Shown here piece after piece: positions 8,695-19,888 of a stretch of DNA of 64,000 nucleotides; the stretch's first letter is position 1, and the number at the start of each line of letters is the position of its first letter. The DNA lies in NCBI GenBank assembly GCA_005502925.1, contig SCPD01000001.1, positions 62,001 to 126,000 of the forward strand. Direction: 5' to 3'. The position numbers were made by a program, and so were the translations under genes. The notes below the pieces were generated by a model, which saw nothing but the letters and a program-made list of their open reading frames with translations, searched no databases and had not been told where the DNA came from. Origin of the DNA: Rhizobiales bacterium Y(2018) (GTDB taxonomy: Bacteria > Pseudomonadota > Alphaproteobacteria > Rhizobiales > Aestuariivirgaceae).

Positions 8695-8793
8695 TCGTCA
8701 CCCCGATGTAAGTCGGGGCCCACTAGATAAGCGCAATCTGGGTAGCTCGCAGCTGATGGAGCTCATTGGATCCCGGCGTTCGCCGGGATGACG
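8695..8793. repeat. REPIN-like bipartite palindrome, family A copy 1
   Basis: About 99 bases after the XRE-cupin gene. The two ends are short hairpins in inverted orientation: a left unit CCCCGATGTAAGTCGGGG at 8701-8718 and a right unit ATCCCGGCGTTCGCCGGGAT at 8770-8789. The outer edges read CGTCA and TGACG. Two further copies with the same end structure occur at 28414-28514 and 50722-50824. No transposase is present. Confidence 0.8.
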
Positions 8794-8812
8794 GGAAAAA
8801 GGCACTGCAGAC

Positions 8813-9208
8813 CTACTCCTCGGCCTCGGCCGGCATCCACCGCCGCACCGGCTCTTCCTTGCCCTCCACCTGCGCCTCCAGGACCGGTGACGCCAGCACC
8901 GCGTGAATGTGCAACATGCCGGTACCGCTGTTACGGAAACGGTGCTTGCGCAGCGCCGGAACCACGAGCGATTGTCCGGCCGTCACAATGCCGCTGCGAT
9001 CATCGAGCCACATTTCCGCTTCGCCCGAGAGCACCGTCAGCACCTCCTCGACCGGATGCGCATGGACCGGCGTGCCGGCGCCGGGCGCCACCCATTGCTC
9101 GAAGATGCAAAGCTCCGTGGCCCCGGTCAGCGCCGAGATCAGCATGCGGGTCTCGACGCCCGGGCGCCATTCCTCGCGCGGGTGATCTCTATGGGCGACG
9201 ACCTGCAT
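8813..9208 (-). CDS. Cupin domain protein
   Basis: 131-residue single-domain cupin. Conserved motif 1 is visible as PVHAHPVEEVLTVLSGEAE (residues about 47-65, with the metal-ligand histidines and glutamate) and motif 2 as VVPALRKHRFRNSG. The start at 9208 was chosen because the open frame upstream runs through the tRNA terminator hairpin. It may be a sensor-less enzyme or a metabolite-binding protein; no partner operon is evident, since it lies alone between a REPIN-like element and the tRNA-Leu terminator. Confidence 0.8.
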   Translation of the reverse strand: MQVVAHRDHPREEWRPGVETRMLISALTGATELCIFEQWVAPGAGTPVHAHPVEEVLTVLSGEAEMWLDDRSGIVTAGQSLVVPALRKHRFRNSGTGMLHIHAVLASPVLEAQVEGKEEPVRRWMPAEAEE

Positions 9209-9277
9209 GGTCAGGGCTCCCTGCCACGCCCCCCTCAGAGCATGCCGCAAATACCGGCGAGTGCAATCGGAGATATA

Positions 9278-9299
9278 GAAAAGCGCCCCGCGGGGCGCT
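9278..9299 (-). terminator. Rho-independent terminator of tRNA-Leu
   Basis: Perfect hairpin AGCGCCCC/GGGGCGCT at 9282-9299. On the minus strand it is followed by TTTTC, about 50 bases beyond the tRNA 3' end. Confidence 0.8.
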
Positions 9300-9350
9300 C
9301 TCAAATCCCTTGAGTACTGAAATATAATCAATTGAAATTGTTGTTTAAAT

Positions 9351-9435
9351 TGGTGCGGCCAAGAGGACTCGAACCTCCACGATGTTACTCGCTAGCACCT
9401 CAAGCTAGTGCGTCTACCAATTCCGCCATGGCCGC
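9351..9435 (-). tRNA. tRNA-Leu (anticodon GAG)
   Basis: 85-nt minus-strand gene with encoded CCA. The acceptor GCGGCCA pairs with TGGCCGC. The anticodon stem CTAGC/GCTAG encloses the loop TTGAGGT (anticodon GAG). A long class II variable arm and the T-arm sequence GGTTCGAGTCC are present. The class II shape and anticodon identify a leucine tRNA reading CUC/CUU codons. Confidence 0.96.
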
Positions 9436-9535
9436 GAACCATTGGAAGCGCGCGGTGTGTAACAGGCGGATTTGGTGAAATCAACCCCCGCGAACAATCC
9501 TTTTCGCGAGGCCCGCCAAAGACTATCTAGAAGCC

Positions 9536-10213
9536 ATGAAGCCCCGTGCCAGCATCGCATTTTCATTGAAATCAGTGCCTTCCGCCCGCTGGGATGTCTC
9601 GCCCGGTCTCACACCTTACGCCGACGCCCTCGCTCGCATGGAGCGCGAGACCCTGGCCATCGCGCGGGGCGATTCTCCCGAACTGATCTGGCTCCTCGAG
9701 CACCCGCCCCTCTATACCGCCGGCACCAGCGCCAAGGACGAGGATCTGGTCGCCCCCGGCCGCTTTCCCGTCCACAAGACCGGGCGTGGCGGCCAATACA
9801 CCTATCACGGCCCCGGCCAGCGGGTCGCATATGTGATGCTGGATCTGCGCAAGCGCGGCCAGGACGTGCGCGCCTTCGTAGCCGGGCTCGAAGCCTGGCT
9901 CATCGACACGCTTGGGGCCTTCAATGTCACGGGCGAGCGGCGCGAGGACCGGGTCGGCGTCTGGGTCAGGCGGCCCGACAAAGGCCCCGATATCGAGGAG
10001 AAGATCGCCGCCATCGGCATCCGGGTGCGCCAGAGCGTGACCTTCCACGGCATCAGCCTCAATGTCGAGCCGGACCTGTCGCATTTCTCCGGCATCGTGC
10101 CCTGCGGCGTCGCCGAGCATGGCGTGACGAGCCTGGTCGATCTGGGACTGCCGGTGACCATGGAAGATGCGGATGTCGCGCTCGAAGCCGCCTATCGTCC
10201 GATCTTCGGATAG
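9536..10213 (+). CDS. lipB: Lipoyl(octanoyl) transferase LipB
   Basis: 225-residue octanoyl-ACP:protein N-octanoyltransferase, which starts protein lipoylation by moving octanoyl groups from acyl carrier protein to lipoyl domains. The family signature [13 protein letters not shown] is at residues 83-95. The catalytic pair is visible as Lys156 ([10 protein letters not shown]) and Cys190 (GIVPCGV). The length is standard. It is monocistronic, diverges from the tRNA-Leu gene and converges on acyP. Confidence 0.97.
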   Translation: MKPRASIAFSLKSVPSARWDVSPGLTPYADALARMERETLAIARGDSPELIWLLEHPPLYTAGTSAKDEDLVAPGRFPVHKTGRGGQYTYHGPGQRVAYVMLDLRKRGQDVRAFVAGLEAWLIDTLGAFNVTGERREDRVGVWVRRPDKGPDIEEKIAAIGIRVRQSVTFHGISLNVEPDLSHFSGIVPCGVAEHGVTSLVDLGLPVTMEDADVALEAAYRPIFG

Positions 10214-10360
10214 CGCCGCTTGTAATCCCGGGCAAAGCCGTGCGAGTCCGAAGGTAAAAAAGCGCAGTCATCCGCCCCGGAACGATTTCCCGGAATTCCC
10301 TGCCCTGGATTGCTAAGTCATTGAGATCGTTCAAGCGAGACTGCGTTTTTCGGAAAATAC

Positions 10361-10400
10361 CCTGTAAATCCCTGCAAATCCCTGTATCCGGCCTGTATCA
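10361..10400. repeat. Four consecutive ~10-bp direct repeats
   Basis: CCTGTAAATC, CCTGCAAATC, CCTGTATCCG and (G)CCTGTATCA follow one another without gaps, just past the stop of acyP. The 10-base period matches one helical turn. The block lies in the 195-base convergent gap between lipB and acyP, which otherwise shows no gene. Function is unknown. Confidence 0.6.
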
Positions 10401-10408
10401 GCGAGGAC

Positions 10409-10683
10409 CTATGCCGTCGGACGCACCGAGAAATCAGGCCAGCGCTCATCCGGCACGGCGGTCGCGACGACCTCCGACACCACCGCGCTTCTCGGGCCCC
10501 GCCAGCAATCCGCGAGCATCTGGACCACCTTGTCCTCATCGCCCTTGAACACCGCCTCGACCGACCCGTCGTGGCGGTTGCGCACCCAGCCCAGAAGACC
10601 TTGCTCCTGGGCGCGCCTGAGCGTCCAGGCGCGATAGCCGACACCCTGCACGCGGCCCGTGATGACTGCGCGCAGGATCTTCG

Positions 10684-10687
<4 letters not shown>
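10409..10687 (-). CDS. acyP: Acylphosphatase
   Basis: 92-residue small alpha/beta enzyme that hydrolyses acyl phosphates such as carbamoyl or acetyl phosphate. The family signature GRVQGVGYR (residues 11-19) holds the phosphate-binding loop and catalytic Arg19. The second signature, GWVRNRHDGSVEAVFKG (residues 33-49), holds the catalytic Asn37. Its ATG overlaps the stop of pccA by four bases (ATGA), so the two genes are coupled. The longer in-frame extension upstream is out-of-frame pccA and was rejected. Confidence 0.95.
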
Positions 10688-12684
<1,997 letters not shown>

Positions 12685-12814
12685 CGTTCCTCCCAGAAAC
12701 CCGATTCGTCTTAGCGGCTCCCGACGTGCACGTAAACGCCAAGGTGCTCGGTCAGGCGAAACATGCTAGGCTCGGTGTTGGTAATCTCAGGCCCGGCATG
12801 ATAGGTCCCCGGCC

Positions 12815-14224
12815 ATGACACTCAAACCCATTCATATCATCGGCGGCGGCCTCGCCGGCAGCGAAGCGGCCTGGCAGGCGGCGGAGGCCGGCGTGCCGGT
12901 CGTCCTCCATGAAATGCGCCCCGAGCGCATGACCGACGCCCATAAGACGGAAGGCCTTGCCGAGCTCGTCTGCTCCAACTCGTTCCGCTCCGACGACGCT
13001 CAGAGCAATGCCGTGGGCCTCCTCCATGAAGAGATGCGCCGCGCCGGCTCGCTCATCATGCGCATGGGCGACCATCACAAGGTGCCGGCTGGGGGCGCGC
13101 TCGCCGTCGACCGCGACGGCTTCTCGGAGGGCGTGACCGAAGCGCTGGAAGCCCATCCCCTCATCACCCTGGCGCGCGGCGAGATTCAGGGCCTGCCGCC
13201 TGAAGACTGGGATAATGTGATCGTGGCGACGGGCCCCCTCACCTCACCGGCGCTGGCTGAAGCGGTCCAAGCGCTCACCGGCGAACAGGGCCTCGCCTTC
13301 TTCGACGCCATTGCGCCGATCGTCCACCGCGATACGATCGACATGGATATCGCCTGGTACCAGTCGCGCTACGACAAGCAAGGTCCGGGCGGCACCGGCA
13401 AGGATTACATCAACTGCCCGATGACGCGCGAGCAGTATGAAGGTTTCATCAGCGCGCTGATCACCGGTGACAAGGCCGACTTCAAGGAATGGGAGAAGTC
13501 GACGCCCTATTTCGACGGCTGCCTGCCGATCGAGGTGATGGCCGAGCGCGGACCTGAGACTTTGCGGCATGGCCCGATGAAACCGCGCGGCCTCACCAAT
13601 GCGCATCAACCCGATACGAAGCCTTATGCCGTCGTTCAGCTGCGTCAGGACAACAAGCTCGGCACGCTCTACAACATGGTCGGCTTCCAGACCAAGCTGA
13701 AGCATGGCGAGCAGGTTCGTGTCTTCAAGACCATTCCCGGTCTTGAGAATGCCGACTTCGCGCGGCTCGGCGGACTCCACCGCAACACCTTCCTCAACAG
13801 CCCCAAGGTGCTCGACGAGCGACTGCGCCTGCGCGCCGCGCCGCGTCTGCGTTTCGCCGGCCAGATCACCGGCGTCGAAGGGTATGTGGAAAGCGCCGCG
13901 ATGGGCCTGATGGCTGGCCGTATGGCAGCGGCCGAGCGCTTGGGCCGGGACTTCACCCCGCCCCCCGCCACCACGGGACATGGCGCGCTCATCAACCACA
14001 TCACCGGCGGACATATCGAGACGACCGACAACAATACGGGCTCGTTCCAGCCGATGAATGTCAATTTCGGCCTCTTCCCGCCGGTCGAGATCCCGAAAGG
14101 CCCGGACGGCAGGAAGCCGCGCGGCAAGGACAAGCAGGTCGCCCGCAAGCACGCTTACACGGCGCGGGCGCTCAGCGACTTCGATCAGTGGCTGAGCCCC
14201 AAGCCCGCTATTGCCGCAGAATGA
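12815..14224 (+). CDS. trmFO: tRNA m5U54 methyltransferase, FAD/folate-dependent (TrmFO)
   Basis: 469-residue flavoprotein that makes ribothymidine-54 in tRNA using methylene-tetrahydrofolate. The N-terminal FAD motif is [18 protein letters not shown] (residues 7-24). It is followed by the TrmFO-specific HEMRP and [12 protein letters not shown] segments, the latter with a conserved cysteine. The C-terminal text [11 protein letters not shown] is also typical. Its 3' end overlaps the convergent DUF4153 gene by 17 bases. From general knowledge of the group, trmFO commonly stands near the secDF/phytoene-synthase-like block in Hyphomicrobiales. Confidence 0.97.
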   Translation: MTLKPIHIIGGGLAGSEAAWQAAEAGVPVVLHEMRPERMTDAHKTEGLAELVCSNSFRSDDAQSNAVGLLHEEMRRAGSLIMRMGDHHKVPAGGALAVDRDGFSEGVTEALEAHPLITLARGEIQGLPPEDWDNVIVATGPLTSPALAEAVQALTGEQGLAFFDAIAPIVHRDTIDMDIAWYQSRYDKQGPGGTGKDYINCPMTREQYEGFISALITGDKADFKEWEKSTPYFDGCLPIEVMAERGPETLRHGPMKPRGLTNAHQPDTKPYAVVQLRQDNKLGTLYNMVGFQTKLKHGEQVRVFKTIPGLENADFARLGGLHRNTFLNSPKVLDERLRLRAAPRLRFAGQITGVEGYVESAAMGLMAGRMAAAERLGRDFTPPPATTGHGALINHITGGHIETTDNNTGSFQPMNVNFGLFPPVEIPKGPDGRKPRGKDKQVARKHAYTARALSDFDQWLSPKPAIAAE

Positions 14225-15959
14225 GCCAGAAGCCGAGATTGAGATAACGCGGCTTGTCGCGAAGCTCGCCCGACGCGTTGATGATGACGAGCGTCAGGCC
14301 GGGCTCGGCTTCGTAGATCACTGGTGGCGGCTGCGTGATCTGAGTGTGCGTCGCCGTATCGGCCTTGACCTTCTCCATCAGGGGTTTCACGGGGAGCGAC
14401 CACTTCTGCGTACCGATGGTGATCTCGAGCGTCTGGCCATCGGTCTTGGCCCAGACCTCGCCGGGTCGTTCGGCGGCATTCAGATGGACCTGGATCGGAC
14501 CGACGAGACGGCCCTGCCCGTTGATGTCCCGGATGAAGGGTGTGCCCGCGCCAAAGTTCACCTGGTCGGGCTCCGGCGTGTAGATATCGAGGCCGAGGAT
14601 CTTGCGGATATTGGCGAGCGTGCCCCATCTGTCGGCCTGATCGGCGAAGGGATCGTCCTTGCGGCCGGCGAAATAAGGCTTGAGCTTGTCGAGGCCGCCC
14701 ATGCTGCTCAAGGTCCACAGCAGAGCTTCGATCTCGCGCTTGCCCTCGACTGTGAGCGTTGGGACGGGATCGATGATCTTGTTCTCGGGCGTCAGAAGCT
14801 TTTCCGACTGGAAGAAGCCGGTCAGGCGACCGAACTGGCTTTCGATCGAGACGCTGTTGGCGCCCCAGGGCCCGGCCGAGCCGATCAACACGAGCACCGC
14901 GAAGCTGCCGAGGAGTGCCCGCATATCGGCGCGGTTGCGGCGGATCGCCAAATAGAGCATCACCAGCGCCAGCCAGATCGCGATAACGACGATGCCATAG
15001 CGGTCGGGCGTCACACCATAGGTCGCGATGCGCTCCCAGATCGCAACCGCGAGCAGGATGACCGGCACGATGGTGAACCAGAACCAGTAGCGCATGAAGA
15101 AGCGCAGAAGGAAGGTGCCGGTCTCGCGCCACGGCCAGGCGATGAGCCAGGTCGCGGTGCCGCCAACCGCGAAGATCGACACCATCAGGCCGATCTGGCC
15201 CTTCGGCAGCGCGCCGTCGAGCAGGATCTTCACCGCATAGGCATGCAGGATCAGCGTATAGACGACGGCGATCGGCACCATGATGTAGTTGACGAGCACC
15301 GAGACGCCGCGCTCGATCAGCGTGTCGCGGCCGCCACTGAGCGCCACCTCCTCATCGAGCCGTGCCGGCATGAGGGAGAGGCCGTAAAGCGGCGCGATCA
15401 GACTCGCGGCGGTCACCCAGACATGCTCATGGGCGCGCCAGGGCAGATCGACGTTGAACAGGAATTCGAGGCTCGCCAGGATAGCCGAGATGCCGCCCGC
15501 GAAGATCAGCGCGACGATCACCGCCAGCACCACGGCCAGCCCCAAGCGCAGGTTGAACAGCCAGAGCGCCCCCTGCTTCGCATCACGCCGCAGGAATCCG
15601 GCAATCATCAGGAGCGGCAGAAGCCCGGCGAAGAGGAAGAGATGCGAGGATCTGAGATACACGTCCCAAAAAGCCAAGGCGCCGGCGGCAAGCGCCACCG
15701 CGAGCGCCAGCAGCAATTCGGTGAGGCGTGACAGGCCGCGGCCTTGCGCGAAATAATGCGCCGCTCCCGCCGCCATGAAGGCCGCGGCGCCGCCCAGATA
15801 GACCTGGTTGTCCGAGACTGTCCCGTTGCTGACGATCGTGGCGACGTCGAGATTGCCATAGACGCAGAGGAGGACCGAAATAAGCGCGGGAACGGGAAAG
15901 CGCGCCAGGGATGCCGATAGATCCGGGACCAGGCGATGCAAGCGGTCGGCGAAGCTCAT
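14208..15959 (-). CDS. DUF4153 domain polytopic membrane protein
   Basis: 583-residue inner-membrane protein of unknown function. About a dozen hydrophobic segments lie in the first ~375 residues (for example [19 protein letters not shown] and [17 protein letters not shown]). They are followed by a ~200-residue soluble C-terminal domain with beta-rich text. The organisation fits DUF4153 proteins. It is 49 bases downstream of nothing conserved on its strand except the NDUFAF6-like gene, which it follows in the same direction, so it may close the secDF transcription unit. The 3' end overlaps trmFO on the other strand. Confidence 0.8.
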   Translation of the reverse strand: MSFADRLHRLVPDLSASLARFPVPALISVLLCVYGNLDVATIVSNGTVSDNQVYLGGAAAFMAAGAAHYFAQGRGLSRLTELLLALAVALAAGALAFWDVYLRSSHLFLFAGLLPLLMIAGFLRRDAKQGALWLFNLRLGLAVVLAVIVALIFAGGISAILASLEFLFNVDLPWRAHEHVWVTAASLIAPLYGLSLMPARLDEEVALSGGRDTLIERGVSVLVNYIMVPIAVVYTLILHAYAVKILLDGALPKGQIGLMVSIFAVGGTATWLIAWPWRETGTFLLRFFMRYWFWFTIVPVILLAVAIWERIATYGVTPDRYGIVVIAIWLALVMLYLAIRRNRADMRALLGSFAVLVLIGSAGPWGANSVSIESQFGRLTGFFQSEKLLTPENKIIDPVPTLTVEGKREIEALLWTLSSMGGLDKLKPYFAGRKDDPFADQADRWGTLANIRKILGLDIYTPEPDQVNFGAGTPFIRDINGQGRLVGPIQVHLNAAERPGEVWAKTDGQTLEITIGTQKWSLPVKPLMEKVKADTATHTQITQPPPVIYEAEPGLTLVIINASGELRDKPRYLNLGFWLILRQ

Positions 15960-16008
15960 GAAGACTCCGTGGCTCTGTCACAACGACTGTGAGGGTCCGA
16001 TTGTGGCG

Positions 16009-16848
16009 TTACAATGTCTGGGCGCGCGCCTTCCGGTAGAGCGTCCACTGGAGTCGCCATTGGGCGATGTCGGCGATCTGGGTCAGGGCCCCCGCCCCGA
16101 GCTTCGCGAGACGGCCGAGATAGAGGTCGGTGAGGCTTGCCGGCAGATAGGCCGGAATGACTTGGCCGTCGAGCGACGCCGCCAGCGCCCGGGCTTCGCT
16201 GAGCCGCTTCGCCGCATGGGCGCGCAGCTCGGCCAGCGCTTTGGCGATTGTTTCAGGCTCGCGACCCGCGAGGAGATGCGCCGGCGTCAGTCCGTGCTTC
16301 GCCAGAAGGTCGCTCGGCACATAACATTGGCCGCGCCTGCGCTGCAGCGGCAGGGAGCGCATCAGGCCGGTGATGCCCATGGCGACACCGGCCAGGCCGG
16401 AGATGTCGCCGAGGCTTTGGGCCCTTGGGCGGTCGAGGATCATCGCCGCCAGCTGGATCAGCATCGCGGAGGTTTCGCCGAGATAGCCCTCGAGCTGCCC
16501 GAGATTCGGCATCGGGTCGTCATAGAGATCGAACTGCCGGGCCTCGATCATGTTGAGGAGCGCCGGCTTGGGCAGCCCCGCCTCGGCGATGACGGGCGCC
16601 AACGCCTCGATGACGGGATGGCCCTGGCGCTCGCCGGCATAGGCGGCTTCGATGGCATCGGCCCACCATCTGAGCCTGATCTCGCCGAGCGCCGCCTCGC
16701 TCACCGTCTCGCGGATGCGGGCGATCTCGATATTGAAGGCATAAAGCGCCAAGAGCTGCGGGCGCTTGGCGTCGGGGGCGAGCAAGGTGGACAGATAGCG
16801 GTCCTTGTCGCCCTGGCGCACCAGCTCATGGCAATAGTCGGCGCTCAT
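16009..16848 (-). CDS. Squalene/phytoene synthase family protein, NDUFAF6-like
   Basis: 279-residue protein of the trans-isoprenyl diphosphate synthase head-to-head family (COG1562). It has YAFNIEIARIRE and LRWWADAIEAAY near residues 36-69 and a second helix motif with DISGLAGVAMGITGLMRSLP. The aspartate-rich DxxxD motifs of true squalene/phytoene synthases are only partly kept. This matches the NDUFAF6 (C8orf38) subfamily, which in mitochondria is a complex I assembly factor, not a pathway enzyme. It overlaps the Mth938/NDUFAF3-like gene by four bases. No carotenoid or hopanoid genes are nearby. Confidence 0.85.
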   Translation of the reverse strand: MSADYCHELVRQGDKDRYLSTLLAPDAKRPQLLALYAFNIEIARIRETVSEAALGEIRLRWWADAIEAAYAGERQGHPVIEALAPVIAEAGLPKPALLNMIEARQFDLYDDPMPNLGQLEGYLGETSAMLIQLAAMILDRPRAQSLGDISGLAGVAMGITGLMRSLPLQRRRGQCYVPSDLLAKHGLTPAHLLAGREPETIAKALAELRAHAAKRLSEARALAASLDGQVIPAYLPASLTDLYLGRLAKLGAGALTQIADIAQWRLQWTLYRKARAQTL

Positions 16849-17231
16849 CGCACCTGATCGACGGCGATCAGCGCCGCCCAGATGTCGCGGTTCTCGCCGA
16901 GCAGGATATTGTAGGTGCGTACCGCCGCGCCCGTGGTCATCAGCTGCAAGCCGATGCCGGCCTTGTCGAAAGCATCGAGAAGCGGACGTGATGGCGCGGG
17001 CGCCGCGAGCCCGGTACCGAGGATGAAGGAATATGGCCGCTTGGGCGCCTCCAGAATCCGCGCGAAATCGGCCGGCGTGACTTCGGCGAAATGCGTGGCC
17101 GGCCAGGCATGCATGCCGTCGCCCAGGATCATCAGTGAGCCCTGATGCGACATGCCGCCGAACCGGAAACCGCCATTCCCATAGGACTCGATGGGGGCCC
17201 GGTGCGGGAAAAAGCGGTCGTCCTCCGCCAT
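16845..17231 (-). CDS. Mth938-like (DUF498) protein, NDUFAF3 homologue
   Basis: 128-residue Mth938-domain protein. The characteristic fold text is IESYGNGGFRFGGMSHQGSL (residues 14-33), then PYSFILGTGLA and TTGAAVRTYNILLGENRDI. The eukaryotic homologue NDUFAF3 (C3orf60) is a complex I assembly factor. The start at 17231 puts it 28 bases downstream of secF; the long upstream extension is out-of-frame secF and was rejected. It sits between SecF and the NDUFAF6-like protein, with coupling to the latter, which supports a shared membrane-assembly role. Confidence 0.88.
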   Translation of the reverse strand: MAEDDRFFPHRAPIESYGNGGFRFGGMSHQGSLMILGDGMHAWPATHFAEVTPADFARILEAPKRPYSFILGTGLAAPAPSRPLLDAFDKAGIGLQLMTTGAAVRTYNILLGENRDIWAALIAVDQVR

Positions 17232-17259
17232 GATGCTCAGAAAGGGCCTGAGCGCCGGC

Positions 17260-18252
17260 TCACGGGCGTGCCGGGGCCGGCTTGCCGCTTGCTTTTGCCG
17301 GCTTCGGGCTGGCCTTGGCCTTCTCTTCCTGCTCCGCACCACCGATCTGGATCGCGTCGCGGTTGACGCCGAGAAGCGCCAGCAGCGAGGCGGCCGAAAA
17401 GATCGACGAATAGGTCGCGACACACACACCCCAGATCATCGCCAGGGTGAAGCCCTTCAGAACCTCGCCGCCGAAGATATAGAGCGAGAACAAGGCCAGG
17501 AGCGTCGTGACGGCGGTTAGAAGGGTACGCGGCAGCACGCTGTTGACCGAGAAGTCGATCAGGTCGGCCAACGGCATCTGCTTGTATCTGCGCAAGTACT
17601 CGCGGACGCGGTCGAACACGACGACGGTGTCGTTGAGAGAATAGCCGACGATGGTGAGGAGTGCGGCGATGATCTGCAGGTTGAACTCGATGCGGATCAG
17701 GATGAAGAAGCCGATCGACAGGAGCACGTCATGGAGCAGCGACATCACCGTCGCGATGGCGAACTGCCATTCGAATCTGAACCATATGTATATGAGGATG
17801 CCGATGATGGCGATGAGGACGGCGAAGATACTCCATTCCGCCAGTTCGCCCGAGACCTTTGGGCCGACGACCTCGATCGAGAGATATTCCACCCCCGTCC
17901 CCAGGATTTCCTTGACCTTGGTCTGGACGTCGCGCTGCACGTCCTCGCCGCCTTCGATGGTCGGCAACCGGATCAGCACCTCATGGCCGCCGGTCCCATA
18001 TTCCTGCAGCTCGGCCTCGCCGAAACCCAGGCTGTTCACCTTGGAGCGCAACTCGTCGAGATTGGCGGGCTGCTCGGTACGGATGACGAAGACGGTGCCG
18101 CCTTTGAAGTCGACGCCGTAATTGAGGCCGACGAAGACGAAGAGCAAGATCGATGCCAGACAGGCGATGCCGGAGGCGAAGTAGCCATACCGGCTCCACA
18201 GCATGAACCTGATCTTGGTGTCGTCCGGAATGAAACGAATGGGTCTGTACAT
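17260..18252 (-). CDS. secF: Protein translocase subunit SecF
   Basis: 330-residue inner-membrane subunit of the SecDF proton-driven accessory of the SecYEG translocon. One TM helix near residues 22-42 precedes GVDFKGGTVF (the conserved D4-type motif). A periplasmic domain follows, then five TM helices with ALLTIVGYSLNDTVVVFDRVRE (conserved D5/D6 motif with the proton-path aspartates). The C-terminal tail is Lys/Pro/Ala-rich and cytoplasmic. It starts 12 bases after secD. Confidence 0.96.
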   Translation of the reverse strand: MYRPIRFIPDDTKIRFMLWSRYGYFASGIACLASILLFVFVGLNYGVDFKGGTVFVIRTEQPANLDELRSKVNSLGFGEAELQEYGTGGHEVLIRLPTIEGGEDVQRDVQTKVKEILGTGVEYLSIEVVGPKVSGELAEWSIFAVLIAIIGILIYIWFRFEWQFAIATVMSLLHDVLLSIGFFILIRIEFNLQIIAALLTIVGYSLNDTVVVFDRVREYLRRYKQMPLADLIDFSVNSVLPRTLLTAVTTLLALFSLYIFGGEVLKGFTLAMIWGVCVATYSSIFSAASLLALLGVNRDAIQIGGAEQEEKAKASPKPAKASGKPAPARP

Positions 18253-18264
18253 GTGACTATCCGC

Positions 18265-19887
18265 TTACAGCGGAACCTCTTTGGGCTTGGTCGTCCTGAC
18301 CCACCAGAAAACGATGAGCCGCGTGACGGTGAAGGCCGTGAAAACGGTTGTGATGATGCCGATGGCATGGGCGATGGCGAAACCGCGCACCGGCCCCGAG
18401 CCCACGCCGAACAGAACCACGGCGGCGATGAAGGACGTGATGTTCGAATCGAGCACGGTGGCGAGCGCCGCCTTGAATCCGGTCTCGATCGCATTGAACG
18501 CGCTTCGCCCGTGTCGCCACTCCTCGCGGATGCGCTCATAGACGAGCACATTGGAGTCGACCGCGATGCCCATGGTGAGCACGATACCGGCGATGCCGGG
18601 CAAGGTCAGCGTGAAACCCGCCACCGACATGATGCCGATGAGCAGGATCAGGTTCACGATGAGCGCGATATTGGCGAAAATACCGAACAGCCCGTAGGCG
18701 ATCAGCATGAAGCACATGACGGCGATGAGTGCGATGACCGAGGCGATGGCGCCGGCCCGGATCGAGTCGGAACCGAGGCTCGGACCGACGGTGCGCTGCT
18801 CGACCGCGATGAGGCGTGCCGGAAGCGCACCCGAGCGCAGCACGATCGCCAGGCTGTTGGCGTCCTCGACGGTAAAGTTACCGGAGATCTGGCCTGTGCC
18901 GCCCAGAATGGGCTCGTTGATGCGCGGTGCGCTGATGATCTCCTGGTCGAGGATGATGGCGAATGGTTTGCCGACATTGTCGGCGGTAAGCTTGCCGAAG
19001 CGCAACGCACCCTTCTGGTTGAACTTGAAGGAGACGATCGGCTCGTTGGTGCGCGAATCGAAGCCCGACGAGGCATTGCTCAGATCGGCGCCGTCGACGG
19101 TCGCGGCGCTCGAGGTCTGCACCCACATGATTACCGGTTGCGTCTGGGCCTGCGGGGTCTCCGGCTTCATCGGATAGGCGGCGCAATCGGGCGGCGGATT
19201 GTCGGTCGCGGCGGCCGGCTGGCTTTCGCAGACGAGCTGGAAAGTGAGCTTCGCCGTCTGGCCGATCATCTCGACGACCTTGTCGGGGTCGCCGACGCCC
19301 GGCAACTGCACGACAATGCGGTCCTTGCCCTGGCGCTGGATCGAAACCTCGGCGATGCCGGTGCCGTTGACGCGTTTGTCGATGATGCTGAGCGACTGGT
19401 CGACGGCCTGGCTCACGCGCGCCTCGAGCCCCGCCTCATTGAAAGAGAAGATGAATTGCTGGCCGGAGCGGTTGAGCGAGAAGATGTTGCTGGCGACGCC
19501 GGTGCCGAACAGGCCCGTATCGATCGGCTGGGTCAGATTGCGCAGGACGTCAAAGGCCTTGTCGGCATCGGCCGCCTCGGTGATCTGCACGCTGACGCCG
19601 GTGGGCGTGCGGTTAAGCTTGTAGCCGATGCGCGCATCGCGCAGGACGGCGCGAACATCACCCATCTGCTGAACGATCAGCGTGTTGATCAGCTCCTTGC
19701 GATCGACCTCCATGAGGACGTTGGACCCGCCCTGGAGGTCGAGGCCGAGCGTCAATGGGCGCAGGATGGTGCTTTCGCGCAGCCTGTCTTGCATGTCCTT
19801 GGGCAGGACATTCGGGAGCGCGAAGATAATGCCGACCACGATCGAGGCCAGGATGGCGAGGACTTTCCAGCGGGAGAAATAAAGCAT
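18265..19887 (-). CDS. secD: Protein translocase subunit SecD (full length)
   Basis: 540-residue SecD. TM1 (VLAILASIVVGIIFALPNVLP, near residues 9-29) is followed by the D1 motif GLDLQGGSNVLME. The large periplasmic P1 domain includes ISAPRINEPILGGTGQISG. Beyond ALPARL, TM2-TM6 carry IVLTMGIAVDSNVLVYERIREE (D5-type motif). The gene follows the truncated SecD paralogue with one base between its stop and this ATG (TAA G ATG), so translation is coupled. It works with SecF and YajC in late steps of protein export. Confidence 0.96.
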   Translation of the reverse strand: MLYFSRWKVLAILASIVVGIIFALPNVLPKDMQDRLRESTILRPLTLGLDLQGGSNVLMEVDRKELINTLIVQQMGDVRAVLRDARIGYKLNRTPTGVSVQITEAADADKAFDVLRNLTQPIDTGLFGTGVASNIFSLNRSGQQFIFSFNEAGLEARVSQAVDQSLSIIDKRVNGTGIAEVSIQRQGKDRIVVQLPGVGDPDKVVEMIGQTAKLTFQLVCESQPAAATDNPPPDCAAYPMKPETPQAQTQPVIMWVQTSSAATVDGADLSNASSGFDSRTNEPIVSFKFNQKGALRFGKLTADNVGKPFAIILDQEIISAPRINEPILGGTGQISGNFTVEDANSLAIVLRSGALPARLIAVEQRTVGPSLGSDSIRAGAIASVIALIAVMCFMLIAYGLFGIFANIALIVNLILLIGIMSVAGFTLTLPGIAGIVLTMGIAVDSNVLVYERIREEWRHGRSAFNAIETGFKAALATVLDSNITSFIAAVVLFGVGSGPVRGFAIAHAIGIITTVFTAFTVTRLIVFWWVRTTKPKEVPL

Positions 19888-19888
19888 C

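Noticed and set aside
10361-10400. Calling the CCTGTA repeats an attachment site of a mobile element
   Set aside because: No integrase, no second copy in the window and no tRNA 3' end at the site; kept only as an unexplained repeat.
14211-15731. 506-codon plus-strand frame opposite the DUF4153 gene
   Set aside because: Composition (Arg/Asp/Gln/His) is that of an antisense shadow; the membrane protein on the other strand has coherent TM segments.
16009-16848. Calling the gene a phytoene or squalene synthase of a carotenoid/hopanoid pathway
   Set aside because: Aspartate-rich motifs are incomplete, no pathway genes nearby, and the position next to the Mth938-like gene fits the NDUFAF6-like subfamily.
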